Of a stretch of DNA of 64,000 nucleotides, positions 16,266 to 24,587 are shown in pieces (position 1 is the first letter of the stretch; each line of letters opens with the position of its first letter). The notes under the pieces are model-generated. The model saw nothing but the letters and a program-made list of their open reading frames with translations, had not been told where the DNA came from and ran no database searches. Source of the stretch: Pseudomonas fluorescens (GTDB lineage: Bacteria > Pseudomonadota > Gammaproteobacteria > Pseudomonadales > Pseudomonadaceae). The position numbers and the translations under genes were made by a program. The DNA lies in contig NZ_CABVHU010000011.1 in NCBI RefSeq assembly GCF_902497855.1, positions 1 through 64,000 on the forward strand, written 5' to 3'.

Positions 16266-19200
16266 ATGGCTAAGCTCATCGGTATCGTCAGTCAGGTCAT
16301 CGGCCAGGTGTTTGCGGTCTCGAGCGACGGCTTCCGACGCGCCCTGATCGAGGGCGATCGGCTGTTCGCCGGCGAGCTACTGTTCACCGGTACCGAGGGG
16401 GCGGTGGCGGTGCATCTGCAGAATGGCCGGGAACTGACGCTCGGCCGTGGCAGCAGTTTGCAAATGGACGCCCAGCTACTCGCTCACCAGGTGCCCCATA
16501 TGGACACCACGGAGGTGATGACGCCGAGTCAGGCGCAACTGACCGACGTCGAGCAATTGCTGAAAGCGATCGCGGCGGGGGCCGACCCGACGCAGACCGG
16601 CGAAGCCACGGCGGCCGGCCCCGGTAATGGTGATGCCGGCAAAGCGTTGGGCGGCGGCCACAGTTTTGTGATGCTGCAAGAAGTGGCGGGCCGGGTCGAT
16701 CCCACGCTTGGTTTCGCCACGGCGGGCTTCAATCGCATCGTGGAGTTGCCCCGTGAGCATGTGGTCGATGGTCCGGGCAATGTCGACGGCGGGGCGGTCG
16801 GTGCAGGCGGTACAGGTGTGGTTCCGGTGGTGCCGGTGCCGGTGATTCCGGTGATTCCGGTGGTTCCGGACGTTGTGGATAATCCGGTTATCATCAAAGG
16901 CCTGGACATCGAGTGTGGCGAGCTGACGGTCTATGAGAAAAACCTCTGCGACGGCTCTTGTCCCGATGCGGACGCCCTGACCCAAAGCGGCAGCTTCTGC
17001 GTCACCGCGCTGGACGGTCTGTATACCCTCACCGTGGGCGGTATCGCCGTCATGATCGGCGGGGTCGCCGCCGGCTTCCCGCAATCGATCGTGACTGCCT
17101 TGGGCAACACCCTGACCATCACCGGCTACGACCCGGCCACCGGCGTCGTCAGCTACAGCTACACCCTGCTGGATAACGAAACCCATCCGAACGCCACCGG
17201 TGCCAACAGCATCAGCGAAGACTTCAATGTGGTCGCCACCGACACGGATGGCAGCTCCGCCTCGGGGCAGATCAACGTCAACATCGTCGACGACCTGCCC
17301 CAGGCCGTGGACGACAGCCATGCCCGCACGGCCTCGGAAGCCCGGCTGAACCTCCACGGCAACGTGCTGAACAACGACGAGCAAGGCGCCGACCATGTGC
17401 CGACCGGTCACGGCAGCGGCCCGATTACCCCAGGCACGTTCAACGGTACCTACGGCACCCTGGTGCTCAATGCCGACGGCACCTACACCTACACCCTCAA
17501 TCCCCGCGATGCCGACTTCAAGGCCCTGCACGGTGGCGGCGACGGCACGGAAACCTTTACCTATACCCTCACCGATGCCGATGGCGACACCAGCACCGCC
17601 AACCTGGTGCTGAACGTCCACAACAACAATGACCCGGTCATCATCAAGGGCCTGGACATCGATTGCGGGGAGCTGACGGTCTATGAGCAAAACCTCTGCG
17701 ACGGCTCCTGTCCCGATGAATCGGCCCTGACCCAGAGCGGCACCTTCACCGTCATCGCATTGGACGGTCTGCAAACCCTGACCGTGGGCGGTATCGCCGT
17801 GGTGACCGGCGGCGTGGCCGCAGGGTTTCCACAATCGATCGTGACTGGCTTGGGCAACACCCTGACCATCACCGGTTACAACCCGGCCACCGGCGTGGTC
17901 CATTACAGCTACACCCTGGTGGATAACGAAACCCACCCGAATGCCCGCGGCGCCAACAGCATCACCGAGAACTTCAATGTGGTGGCTACCGATAGCGACG
18001 GCAGCAGGGCGTGGGGCCAGATCAACGTCAACATCGTCGATGACGTGCCCAAAGCCGTCGCCGCCGAACATTCGGTCGTCGCCGCGGACGTCGACACCAA
18101 CCTGCTGCTGGTGATCGACGTGTCCGGCAGCATGGCCGACGCTTCCGGCGTCAATGGCCTGTCGCGGCTGGCGCTGGCCAAGCAGGCGATCTGCGCCTTG
18201 CTCGACAAGTACGACGACCTGGGCGACGTGAAAGTGCAGATTGTCACCTTCAGCAGCAACGCCTCGGACAAGACCTCGGTGTGGGTGGATGTGGCGACGG
18301 CCAAGTCGATCATCGCGGGCCTGAGGGCGGGCGGGGACACCAACTACGACGCGGCCGTGGCCGTGGCGAAAACCGCGTTCGACACCGAAGGCAAACTGAC
18401 GGGGGCGCAGAACATCGGTTACTTCTTCTCCGACGGCAAACCCAACGAAGGGTCTATCGGCAGGTCGGATGAAGCGGCCTGGAAAGCTTTCCTTGAAGAC
18501 AATGACATCAAGAACTACGCGATCGGCCTGGGCAAGGGCGTCAGCAATGACAGCCTCGATCCACTGGCCTATGACGGCAGTACCGGCACCAACACCAATG
18601 CCGTGATCGTCAAAGACCTCGGTCAACTCAACTCGGTACTGTCGGGCACTGTGGTCGGCGTACCGGTCACCGGCTCGCTGCTGGGCGAAGGCGGATCATT
18701 CGGCGCCGATGGCGGTTTCATCAAATCCATCACGGTGGATGGCACGACGTACACCTATAACCCCAAAGGCAACGGCCACCAGGGTTCGCTGAACTTCAGC
18801 GGTGGCGCCAATCACGGCACCTTCAACACCGCCAACAACACCCTGAGCATCGTCACCGACAACAAAGGCACGCTGCTGGTGAACCTCGACACCGGCGAGT
18901 ACAGCTACACCTCGCAGAAAACCACGGCGGTGGTGCTCACCGAAAACATCGGCTTCACCCTCAGCGACAACGACGGCGACCTGGCCAGCTCGACGCTGGT
19001 GGTCAAGGTCATTCCAAACGGGGCACCGGTGGCGGTCGACGACCACGTCATTACCAACGTGCTGTCGGGCAGCGTCGTGCTGCCGGGTGAATTACTGCTG
19101 GCCAACGATACCGATCCCGATGGTGATCCGCTGACGGCAGCACCGACCACCTTCAATACCGGTTGGATTGCCAAGGGTGCGGATTTCAGCGGCACCGGGG

Positions 19201-20303
19201 CGATCAACTTCACCGGCGGCCAGAATTGCGCGCCGAACCAGACGTTGGCGAACGTACGCAGCGCCTTTACCGCGAATGCGGCCACCATGACCGCGGTGCT
19301 CGTCGTCAGCGGTTACCTGGGCAAAGTCACCCACGCCAATGCCAACGATGAGGACCGCATCACCGTCGACCTCAAACAGGGTGAAACCCTGAACCTGGAC
19401 CACAACCTGGCGGCCGGCCAAATCGCCATGGAGTACTCCGTCAACGGTGGCGCCTTCATTGCCATCGCCGATGGCCAGACCATTACCGCCACTTCGGATG
19501 CCACTTACCGGATCCACATCACCAATATTCCCGACGGCCCGGGACACGGTGGCAACGGTTCGGAACACTACACGTTGACCATGACCGTCAATTACTCCGG
19601 CGCCCATGACGTCACCCCGGATTACCACGGCACCTACACCGCCAGTGACAGCCATGGCGCCAGCGACAGCGCGGCCGTGACCATCAGTTATCAGGAGGGC
19701 CACACGCTTGTCGGCACCGCGGGCGATGACGTGTTGGTGGCGGGCGCCGGTGACAACCTGATCAATGCCGGCGACGGCAATGATGTGCTGACCGTCCGCA
19801 GCGGCAACAACACCTTGCATGGCGAGGCCGGCAATGACCGGTTGTTCGGCGGATCGGGCAACGACATCCTCAACGGCGGGGATGGCGATGACTTCCTGGT
19901 CGGCGGCTTGGGCAACAACACCCTCACCGGCGGCGCCGGCGCGGACACCTTCCAGTGGCTCAAGGGCAACAGCGGCCACGACGTGGTCACCGACTTCACG
20001 CCAGGCACCGACAAGCTTGATCTGTCGCAACTGCTGCAAGGGGAAAACGGCACCGCGGCCTCGCTGGATGACTACCTGCACTTCAAAATCAGCGGTAGCG
20101 GCGACTCGCTGGTCACCCGCATCGACGTCAGCGCCATGGCCGGCGCCACGCCGAACCAGACCATCGACCTGGCAGGGGTCGACCTGGCCAGCCATTACGG
20201 CGTCACGCCAGGGGCGGGCGGGGTGGTTGCGGGGGGGCACGATACGGCGACCATTATCAACGGGATGTTGAACGATCATTCGTTGAAGGTGGATACGGTC
20301 TGA
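16266..20303 (+). CDS. LapA/MapA-type RTX adhesin with retention module and VWA domain
   Basis: The 1345-residue cell-surface adhesin opens with a retention module (MAKLIGIVSQVIGQVFAVSS) that would plug LapE. TAAG at 115-118, and IAAG at 102-105, match the LapG cleavage motif. A proline/valine linker (about 190-208) leads to two cysteine-bearing DUF5801-like repeats (about 210-345 and 455-595) and a cadherin-like VCBS insert (about 350-450). Then come a VWA domain with MIDAS motif DVSGS (Asp618), further Ig-like units, RTX nonapeptides (about 1150-1235) and a C-terminal type I signal. ATG 16266 is chosen because GGAGG lies eight bases upstream; ATG 16260 is too close to that site. LapA itself is several times longer, so this is a compact relative. 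By gene order it could correspond to MapA of P. fluorescens; the exact orthologue is unsure. Confidence 0.9.
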   Translation: MAKLIGIVSQVIGQVFAVSSDGFRRALIEGDRLFAGELLFTGTEGAVAVHLQNGRELTLGRGSSLQMDAQLLAHQVPHMDTTEVMTPSQAQLTDVEQLLKAIAAGADPTQTGEATAAGPGNGDAGKALGGGHSFVMLQEVAGRVDPTLGFATAGFNRIVELPREHVVDGPGNVDGGAVGAGGTGVVPVVPVPVIPVIPVVPDVVDNPVIIKGLDIECGELTVYEKNLCDGSCPDADALTQSGSFCVTALDGLYTLTVGGIAVMIGGVAAGFPQSIVTALGNTLTITGYDPATGVVSYSYTLLDNETHPNATGANSISEDFNVVATDTDGSSASGQINVNIVDDLPQAVDDSHARTASEARLNLHGNVLNNDEQGADHVPTGHGSGPITPGTFNGTYGTLVLNADGTYTYTLNPRDADFKALHGGGDGTETFTYTLTDADGDTSTANLVLNVHNNNDPVIIKGLDIDCGELTVYEQNLCDGSCPDESALTQSGTFTVIALDGLQTLTVGGIAVVTGGVAAGFPQSIVTGLGNTLTITGYNPATGVVHYSYTLVDNETHPNARGANSITENFNVVATDSDGSRAWGQINVNIVDDVPKAVAAEHSVVAADVDTNLLLVIDVSGSMADASGVNGLSRLALAKQAICALLDKYDDLGDVKVQIVTFSSNASDKTSVWVDVATAKSIIAGLRAGGDTNYDAAVAVAKTAFDTEGKLTGAQNIGYFFSDGKPNEGSIGRSDEAAWKAFLEDNDIKNYAIGLGKGVSNDSLDPLAYDGSTGTNTNAVIVKDLGQLNSVLSGTVVGVPVTGSLLGEGGSFGADGGFIKSITVDGTTYTYNPKGNGHQGSLNFSGGANHGTFNTANNTLSIVTDNKGTLLVNLDTGEYSYTSQKTTAVVLTENIGFTLSDNDGDLASSTLVVKVIPNGAPVAVDDHVITNVLSGSVVLPGELLLANDTDPDGDPLTAAPTTFNTGWIAKGADFSGTGAINFTGGQNCAPNQTLANVRSAFTANAATMTAVLVVSGYLGKVTHANANDEDRITVDLKQGETLNLDHNLAAGQIAMEYSVNGGAFIAIADGQTITATSDATYRIHITNIPDGPGHGGNGSEHYTLTMTVNYSGAHDVTPDYHGTYTASDSHGASDSAAVTISYQEGHTLVGTAGDDVLVAGAGDNLINAGDGNDVLTVRSGNNTLHGEAGNDRLFGGSGNDILNGGDGDDFLVGGLGNNTLTGGAGADTFQWLKGNSGHDVVTDFTPGTDKLDLSQLLQGENGTAASLDDYLHFKISGSGDSLVTRIDVSAMAGATPNQTIDLAGVDLASHYGVTPGAGGVVAGGHDTATIINGMLNDHSLKVDTV

Positions 20304-20312
20304 TCTGAAACG

Positions 20313-20352
20313 AAAAAACCGCCATCTCCGGTTAAAGGGGTGGCGGTTTTTT
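20313..20352. terminator. Bidirectional rho-independent terminator
   Basis: AAAAAACCGCCA at 20313-20324 pairs with TGGCGGTTTTTT at 20341-20352, giving a 12-bp stem with A-runs before and T-runs after. It lies between the convergent adhesin gene and lapD and can serve both. Confidence 0.85.
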
Positions 20353-20378
20353 GTTGTCTGGTGGGAGGTGGGTTGGCC

Positions 20379-22319
20379 TCACATCGGCTCCGGCGGCCCG
20401 ATCAACCGTCCCATTACACCAAACACCCCCAACGCCCTGATCACTTCCAGCTCGCCCTTGCTCTCGACCATTTCCGCAATCAGCGGCAAATCGATGCTGT
20501 TCGTCGCCCGATAAATCGCCTCGATGAACAGCCGCTTGTCTTGCTGCTCATCGATGCCCCGAATGTAGGCCCCATCGATCTTCAGGTAAGCCAGCCCCAG
20601 TTGCGTGAGGTTGCCGATCTGGCTGAAGCTGCCACCAAAATGCTGCAGGCCGATGCGGTAGCCGGTGTTGAGCAAACCATGGCTCAGACGCTGCAATTGC
20701 TCTGGAGGAGGCAGTTGGCGTTCGTCGATTTCCAGGGTCAGCAGCGGGGCGAGTTCAGGCAGTGACTCGAGCATTTCCAGGATCTTGTGCAGGTGCGCCT
20801 GATCGCGCAGGGTACTGCCGGACAGGCTCAACGCCAGGGGCCAACGGTTGACCAGCAGGTAGTCGAGGGTGGCTTCGAGCATGGCCAGGTCGAACCGCGC
20901 CGACCAGCCGAGACGTTCGATCCACGGCAGGAAATGGCCGGCGGCAATCGCCTCGCCCCGGGGATCAAGCAGGCGCGCGAGGACTTTGTGATGCAGCACT
21001 TCACTGGTGTCGGCGCATTGCACTACCGGTTGAAAATACAGCTGCATCTTGCCTTCGGTCAGGGCATCGTCGATCCAGGTTCGCCAGTCGTGATCAGTCT
21101 GGTTTGGCCCAATGTCGCTGTGGCTCAGCAGTCTCCACGGCCGCTCGGGGTGGTGCCGGGCTTCAGTCAGCGCCTGATCCAGCCGCAGCAGCACGTCCCT
21201 GGCCGATTCGCCGGGCTGGAAGGCGACCATTCCCAAATGCGCCACCGGCGTGCAATCGCTGGCACCGGTCAGGCGCAGGTTTTCCAGGGTCGCGCTGATT
21301 TCGGCAGCCAGGCGGCCGGCATCCTGACTGTCCAGGCCCGGTGCCAGCAGGCTGAATTCGCCACCGCGATTACGCGCCGCCAGCCAGGTACGGCGCTCGG
21401 GTACCTGAGTCAGATGCGTCAGCAATTCACCGACGGTGCTGATCAAGGCGTCAGTGCGCTGGCCACCGAGGCGCTGGTTGAGGCCGACCAGATCGTTGAT
21501 CCGCAGCATCAGCAAATGGCCGTCGCTGCTCTGCTCGCCGACCAGCAAATGGTCGGCCAACTGTTCATCCAGCAAGCGCCGGTTGGCCAGGCCGGTCAGA
21601 CTGTCCTGATAGGACTGCGCCCGCAGTTTTTCACTGCGGGTGGCCTCTTCGGTGAACAGCGCCTTGAGTTTCTCGACCATCTGGTTCATGGCCAGCACCA
21701 CGCGTTTCAGTTCAGGTGTACGCGGCAGTCTCGGCAGGCTGAGGAACTCGCGTTTACTGATGGCTTCGGCCTGTCTGACCATGGCCTCGAGCGGGCGAAA
21801 TTGCCGCCGCAACAACCAGCCACCGAACACGGCGCTGAGCAATCCGCACACCAACAGCCAGATCAGGCTGCCCAGTGTGCTGTCCCAGAGCCTGCCCAGG
21901 GCGAACTGCGGATTGCTCAGCACTTCAACGCGCGCCACCTGTTCCCAGCCGCGCATGATCAGGGCGTCGCCGCCCTGTGGATGCAGCTTGACCAGACTGA
22001 CAAACCAGCCGGGAACGTCCTCGGCCAAGGCCGCTGCGCTGCGTTCGACCAGCACCTGCTCATTCTCGATGTCGATGATCCGGATGCTGCTGAAATAGCC
22101 GCTGTCGAAAATCGAACTGACCATCAACTGGGTCATCGCCGGGTCGTTGATTTGCGCGGTCAGCGATAACCCCAGCGCCGTGGCGGTGTCCTGGGCGTGG
22201 GAGCGCAACTGGCCGAGCATGTGTTCCCGGGAGCTTTCCAGGCTGACAAAAAAACTGCCGCTGAACGCCACCAGCAGGAACAGGCAAATGGCGAGAAACA
22301 ATTGTTTGCGCAGTGACAT
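20379..22319 (-). CDS. lapD: LapD, inside-out c-di-GMP receptor for adhesin retention
   Basis: The 646-residue inner-membrane protein has an N-terminal helix (8-26), a periplasmic sensor domain, a second helix (about 148-170), a HAMP segment, and degenerate GGDEF and EAL domains. GGDEF is replaced by RGGEF (318-322) and EAL by KVLARL (445-450), so it should bind but neither make nor degrade c-di-GMP. Trp125, in the periplasmic loop that LapD uses to hold LapG, is present. The length is close to that of P. fluorescens LapD. The ATG at 22319 opens the signal-anchor helix; upstream in-frame sequence overlaps lapG and is non-coding. It is preceded by lapG in one transcript. Confidence 0.93.
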   Translation of the reverse strand: MSLRKQLFLAICLFLLVAFSGSFFVSLESSREHMLGQLRSHAQDTATALGLSLTAQINDPAMTQLMVSSIFDSGYFSSIRIIDIENEQVLVERSAAALAEDVPGWFVSLVKLHPQGGDALIMRGWEQVARVEVLSNPQFALGRLWDSTLGSLIWLLVCGLLSAVFGGWLLRRQFRPLEAMVRQAEAISKREFLSLPRLPRTPELKRVVLAMNQMVEKLKALFTEEATRSEKLRAQSYQDSLTGLANRRLLDEQLADHLLVGEQSSDGHLLMLRINDLVGLNQRLGGQRTDALISTVGELLTHLTQVPERRTWLAARNRGGEFSLLAPGLDSQDAGRLAAEISATLENLRLTGASDCTPVAHLGMVAFQPGESARDVLLRLDQALTEARHHPERPWRLLSHSDIGPNQTDHDWRTWIDDALTEGKMQLYFQPVVQCADTSEVLHHKVLARLLDPRGEAIAAGHFLPWIERLGWSARFDLAMLEATLDYLLVNRWPLALSLSGSTLRDQAHLHKILEMLESLPELAPLLTLEIDERQLPPPEQLQRLSHGLLNTGYRIGLQHFGGSFSQIGNLTQLGLAYLKIDGAYIRGIDEQQDKRLFIEAIYRATNSIDLPLIAEMVESKGELEVIRALGVFGVMGRLIGPPEPM

Positions 22320-22342
22320 GAACACGCTCCTTGCTGTGGCGA

Positions 22343-23050
22343 CTAGCCGCCGCCCATGGCGAACCCTTCGGCTTGCATCTTTTTCAGCACATCTTGCCAG
22401 CGCGACAGGCTTTTCGGGTCGCGGCTGGGTTTGCCGCCGCTGGCTCCCGGCAAGTACAGGCCTTCGGCATTGAAAGCGTATACCGGCAACAGGTCCTGGC
22501 GTTGGGAGGCGGGGCGGATTTCGCCAATCAGGTTGTCCAGGACCAGTGGATCGGCCGTGGGGCTGCTGTAGAAGGTCAGCACCATGTGCGCTTGATTCCG
22601 GCTCAGGGCTTTGACATAGGTTATACGCAGTTTTTCGCTGGGAATGCCCAGGTGACGCAGGCTGAAATACTTCGCCAGGGCATAGTCCTCGCAGTCGGCG
22701 GCACCCTTGATCAGGGATTCGACGGGCGAGGCCCAGTAATCGGCCTGGTGCCAGATGCGCGTATCGTTCTGAAAGCTCAGTTGCTGGTTGAAAAAGTGAT
22801 TGACCGCGTTCAGTTGCTCGCGCACGGGTGCGTCGCGTTCGCCGTGCAGCATCTGGCTCCAGGCCTCGATCCGCCCCTGAGCCGGGCCGAGTGGCCCGTA
22901 GCGTTTTTCGGCGGTTTGCAGGATCAGCGCAAAATCGCGATCGGCCCGGATGCTGCCCGGTCCGGCCAACAGAAAACTGCCCAGCAGCAACCATCCGCCG
23001 AGCCGAAGCCGGAACCTTGACCATCCTGGACTACGCCGGCGACGAGGCAT
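22343..23050 (-). CDS. lapG: LapG periplasmic cysteine protease
   Basis: The 235-residue bacterial transglutaminase-like cysteine protease has a signal or anchor segment (LGGWLLLGSFLLAGPGSIRA). Its catalytic triad reads Cys120 (GAADCEDYALAK), His155 (RNQAHMVLTFY) and Asp172 (PLVLDNL). Acidic residues around DCEDYA fit the calcium site of LapG. It cleaves LapA-type adhesins after the TA of TAAG and is restrained by LapD when c-di-GMP is high. The start at 23050 (MPRRRRSPG) gives a basic N-terminus before the hydrophobic stretch; longer frames upstream lack that logic. lapD starts 23 bases after its stop. Confidence 0.92.
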   Translation of the reverse strand: MPRRRRSPGWSRFRLRLGGWLLLGSFLLAGPGSIRADRDFALILQTAEKRYGPLGPAQGRIEAWSQMLHGERDAPVREQLNAVNHFFNQQLSFQNDTRIWHQADYWASPVESLIKGAADCEDYALAKYFSLRHLGIPSEKLRITYVKALSRNQAHMVLTFYSSPTADPLVLDNLIGEIRPASQRQDLLPVYAFNAEGLYLPGASGGKPSRDPKSLSRWQDVLKKMQAEGFAMGGG

Positions 23051-23145
23051 GTCGGGCTGCTCGTGTGCAGATGGGAGAAGTCTAGGTGGTGTTTTCGGCG
23101 CAGGCGGGCAGATCGTCGGTGTGGAGCGCAAAGATCGCTTGAGGC

Positions 23146-23541
23146 TCAAGACTTGTGCAAGGTTTTCTGCCGGAGGATATACACCGTCACCAGCACCGCA
23201 CTGGTCAGCATGAACGCGCGAGCCCAAGGCAGGGGCACCAGGTAGCAGGAGAGCAGGATGCTCGCCCACATCAATCCGATGGCATATACCTTGCCCTTGA
23301 GCGGGATGCCATTGCCGTCGAGGTAGTTGCGAATCCAGGGCCCAAGCCGCGGGTGCTCCACCAGCCAATGGTAGAAGCGCGGGGAACTGCGGGCGAAACA
23401 GGCCGCCGCCAGCAGCAGGAAGGGCGTGGTGGGCAATACCGGCAGGAAAATCCCGATCACCCCCAGCGCTACGCTCAGCCAGCCGATGGCCAGCAGCACG
23501 TAACGCAACATCAAGGAGCGGTTGCCTATGGGGTTGTCCAT
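23146..23541 (-). CDS. YbaN/DUF454 family inner-membrane protein
   Basis: The 131-residue protein has the DUF454 signature GIFLPVLPTTPFLLLAAACF between two hydrophobic helices, then RLGPWIRNYLDGNGIPLKGK, then two more helices near the C-terminus. E. coli YbaN belongs here, and the function is not known. The start may be 23541 or an internal ATG at 23511 (MLRYVLL). It lies upstream of lapG on the same strand, 95 bases apart, and just downstream of the UPF0149 gene, so co-transcription is possible. Confidence 0.8.
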   Translation of the reverse strand: MDNPIGNRSLMLRYVLLAIGWLSVALGVIGIFLPVLPTTPFLLLAAACFARSSPRFYHWLVEHPRLGPWIRNYLDGNGIPLKGKVYAIGLMWASILLSCYLVPLPWARAFMLTSAVLVTVYILRQKTLHKS

Positions 23542-23551
23542 AGGCAGAACC

Positions 23552-24139
23552 TTAGTGGTGACGTGGCTTGAGGATCGCCGGTTTTTCGTCTGGCGCCTGG
23601 CACAGCAGGTACAGCGCGGTCAGGGCTTCCGGGATCTGCACGATCATGTCGTCCATCAGGTTGGCGTCTTTGGCGATGTCTTCGAACTCAGGCTGTTCGT
23701 CGAACAGACCCGAACCGACCATGATCGGCAGCAGCATTTCGCTGACTTCGTCTTCGGCGGTTTCGAACCAGGCCGCTTCGCGCAGGAACACGCCTTCCAT
23801 GAAACCGATGCACCAGCCGCGCAGGTCGGAATCATCCGGCTCTTCGCCCAGGTCCAGGTCGCAGGGCAGCTCGAACTCTTCATCGGACGCCAGTTGGCGA
23901 GCGATGTGAGCCTTGAGGGCCAGCAGGGTGGTTTCGATCGCTTCACGCTCGGTGTCGTCGGCGTAATGCGGCTCTTCGGCGAAGAGCGCGTCGATCCATT
24001 CACGGTCGGGAACGCTTTCGGAACAGATCGACAGCGCAGTGAGGTAGCCGTGGGCGGCCACGTAGTCCAGCGCCTCGTCATGCAGTTCGTCGGCGTCGAG
24101 GAAGACTTGCAGGCGGGTTAGTTGCTCAGCGAAGGACAT
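23552..24139 (-). CDS. UPF0149 (YecA/YgfB) family protein
   Basis: The 195-residue, strongly acidic, helical protein carries the UPF0149 core LRGWCIGFMEGVFLREAAWF, preceded by an acidic stretch (ELPCDLDLGEEPDDSDLRGW). It ends in LTALYLLCQAPDEKPAILKP. YgfB in P. aeruginosa affects ampDh3 expression and beta-lactam tolerance, but this family has several paralogues and I cannot tell which this is. No SEC-C zinc motif is seen at the C-terminus. It begins the run leading to the DUF454 gene (gap ten bases). Confidence 0.75.
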   Translation of the reverse strand: MSFAEQLTRLQVFLDADELHDEALDYVAAHGYLTALSICSESVPDREWIDALFAEEPHYADDTEREAIETTLLALKAHIARQLASDEEFELPCDLDLGEEPDDSDLRGWCIGFMEGVFLREAAWFETAEDEVSEMLLPIMVGSGLFDEQPEFEDIAKDANLMDDMIVQIPEALTALYLLCQAPDEKPAILKPRHH

Positions 24140-24587
24140 TAAAGGGCTACCTTGGGGAATTAAACAGATGCGGGAATTCTAGGCCTTCTTGAGCAGTCAG
24201 GCCAGCCGCGCGGCATATTTGCCCCCCGACACACTGCTCCTGCAGGGTGGAAAACGCCGAACCCTGTGTACCGATGGGTTGTGGAACGCCGAACCCTGTA
24301 GGAGCTGGCTTGCCAGCGAAGGCGTTTTCATGAGCACTGCAAGACTCGAGGCCGCCTTCGCTGGCAAGCCAGCTCCTACAGGAGATCGGCATTGGCTTGC
24401 GTGTGTCTTCTCAGCGGCACCCTGTGGCGGACGGGCGTCGGGTATACTCGCGCGTTTTGTGATGCCCTGCTGGCGCCACGGCTGAGATGTGAAGCGTCAT
24501 GCAATGCGCACTTACTATTCGTCAGTGCAGCCTGCGTGGTTCTGAACCAGTCTTGCAGGGATGTTTTTGGTGATTTCTGGAGTTTTT
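24140..24587. other. Intergenic region before recQ, with REP doublet
   Basis: These 448 bases contain two short repeats of AACGCCGAACCCTGT (near 24254 and 24285) and a REP doublet at 24295-24383. GGGTATACTCGCGCG near 24438 contains a TATACT that could be the -10 of recQ. No gene is supported. Confidence 0.5.
24295..24383. repeat. REP doublet (GTAGGAGCTGGCTTGCCAGCG type)
   Basis: The left arm CCTGTAGGAGCTGGCTTGCC and its reverse complement at 24358-24383 flank a short spacer (GCGTTTTCATGAGCACTGCA). It is the same class as the doublets at 37959 and 54553 but lacks their ATACATGTAT centre. Confidence 0.85.

Noticed and set aside
16476-18626. 716-codon leftward open frame across the adhesin
   Set aside because: Antisense shadow of the adhesin repeats; the translated sequence is low-complexity Gly/Val/Asp without a recognisable fold.
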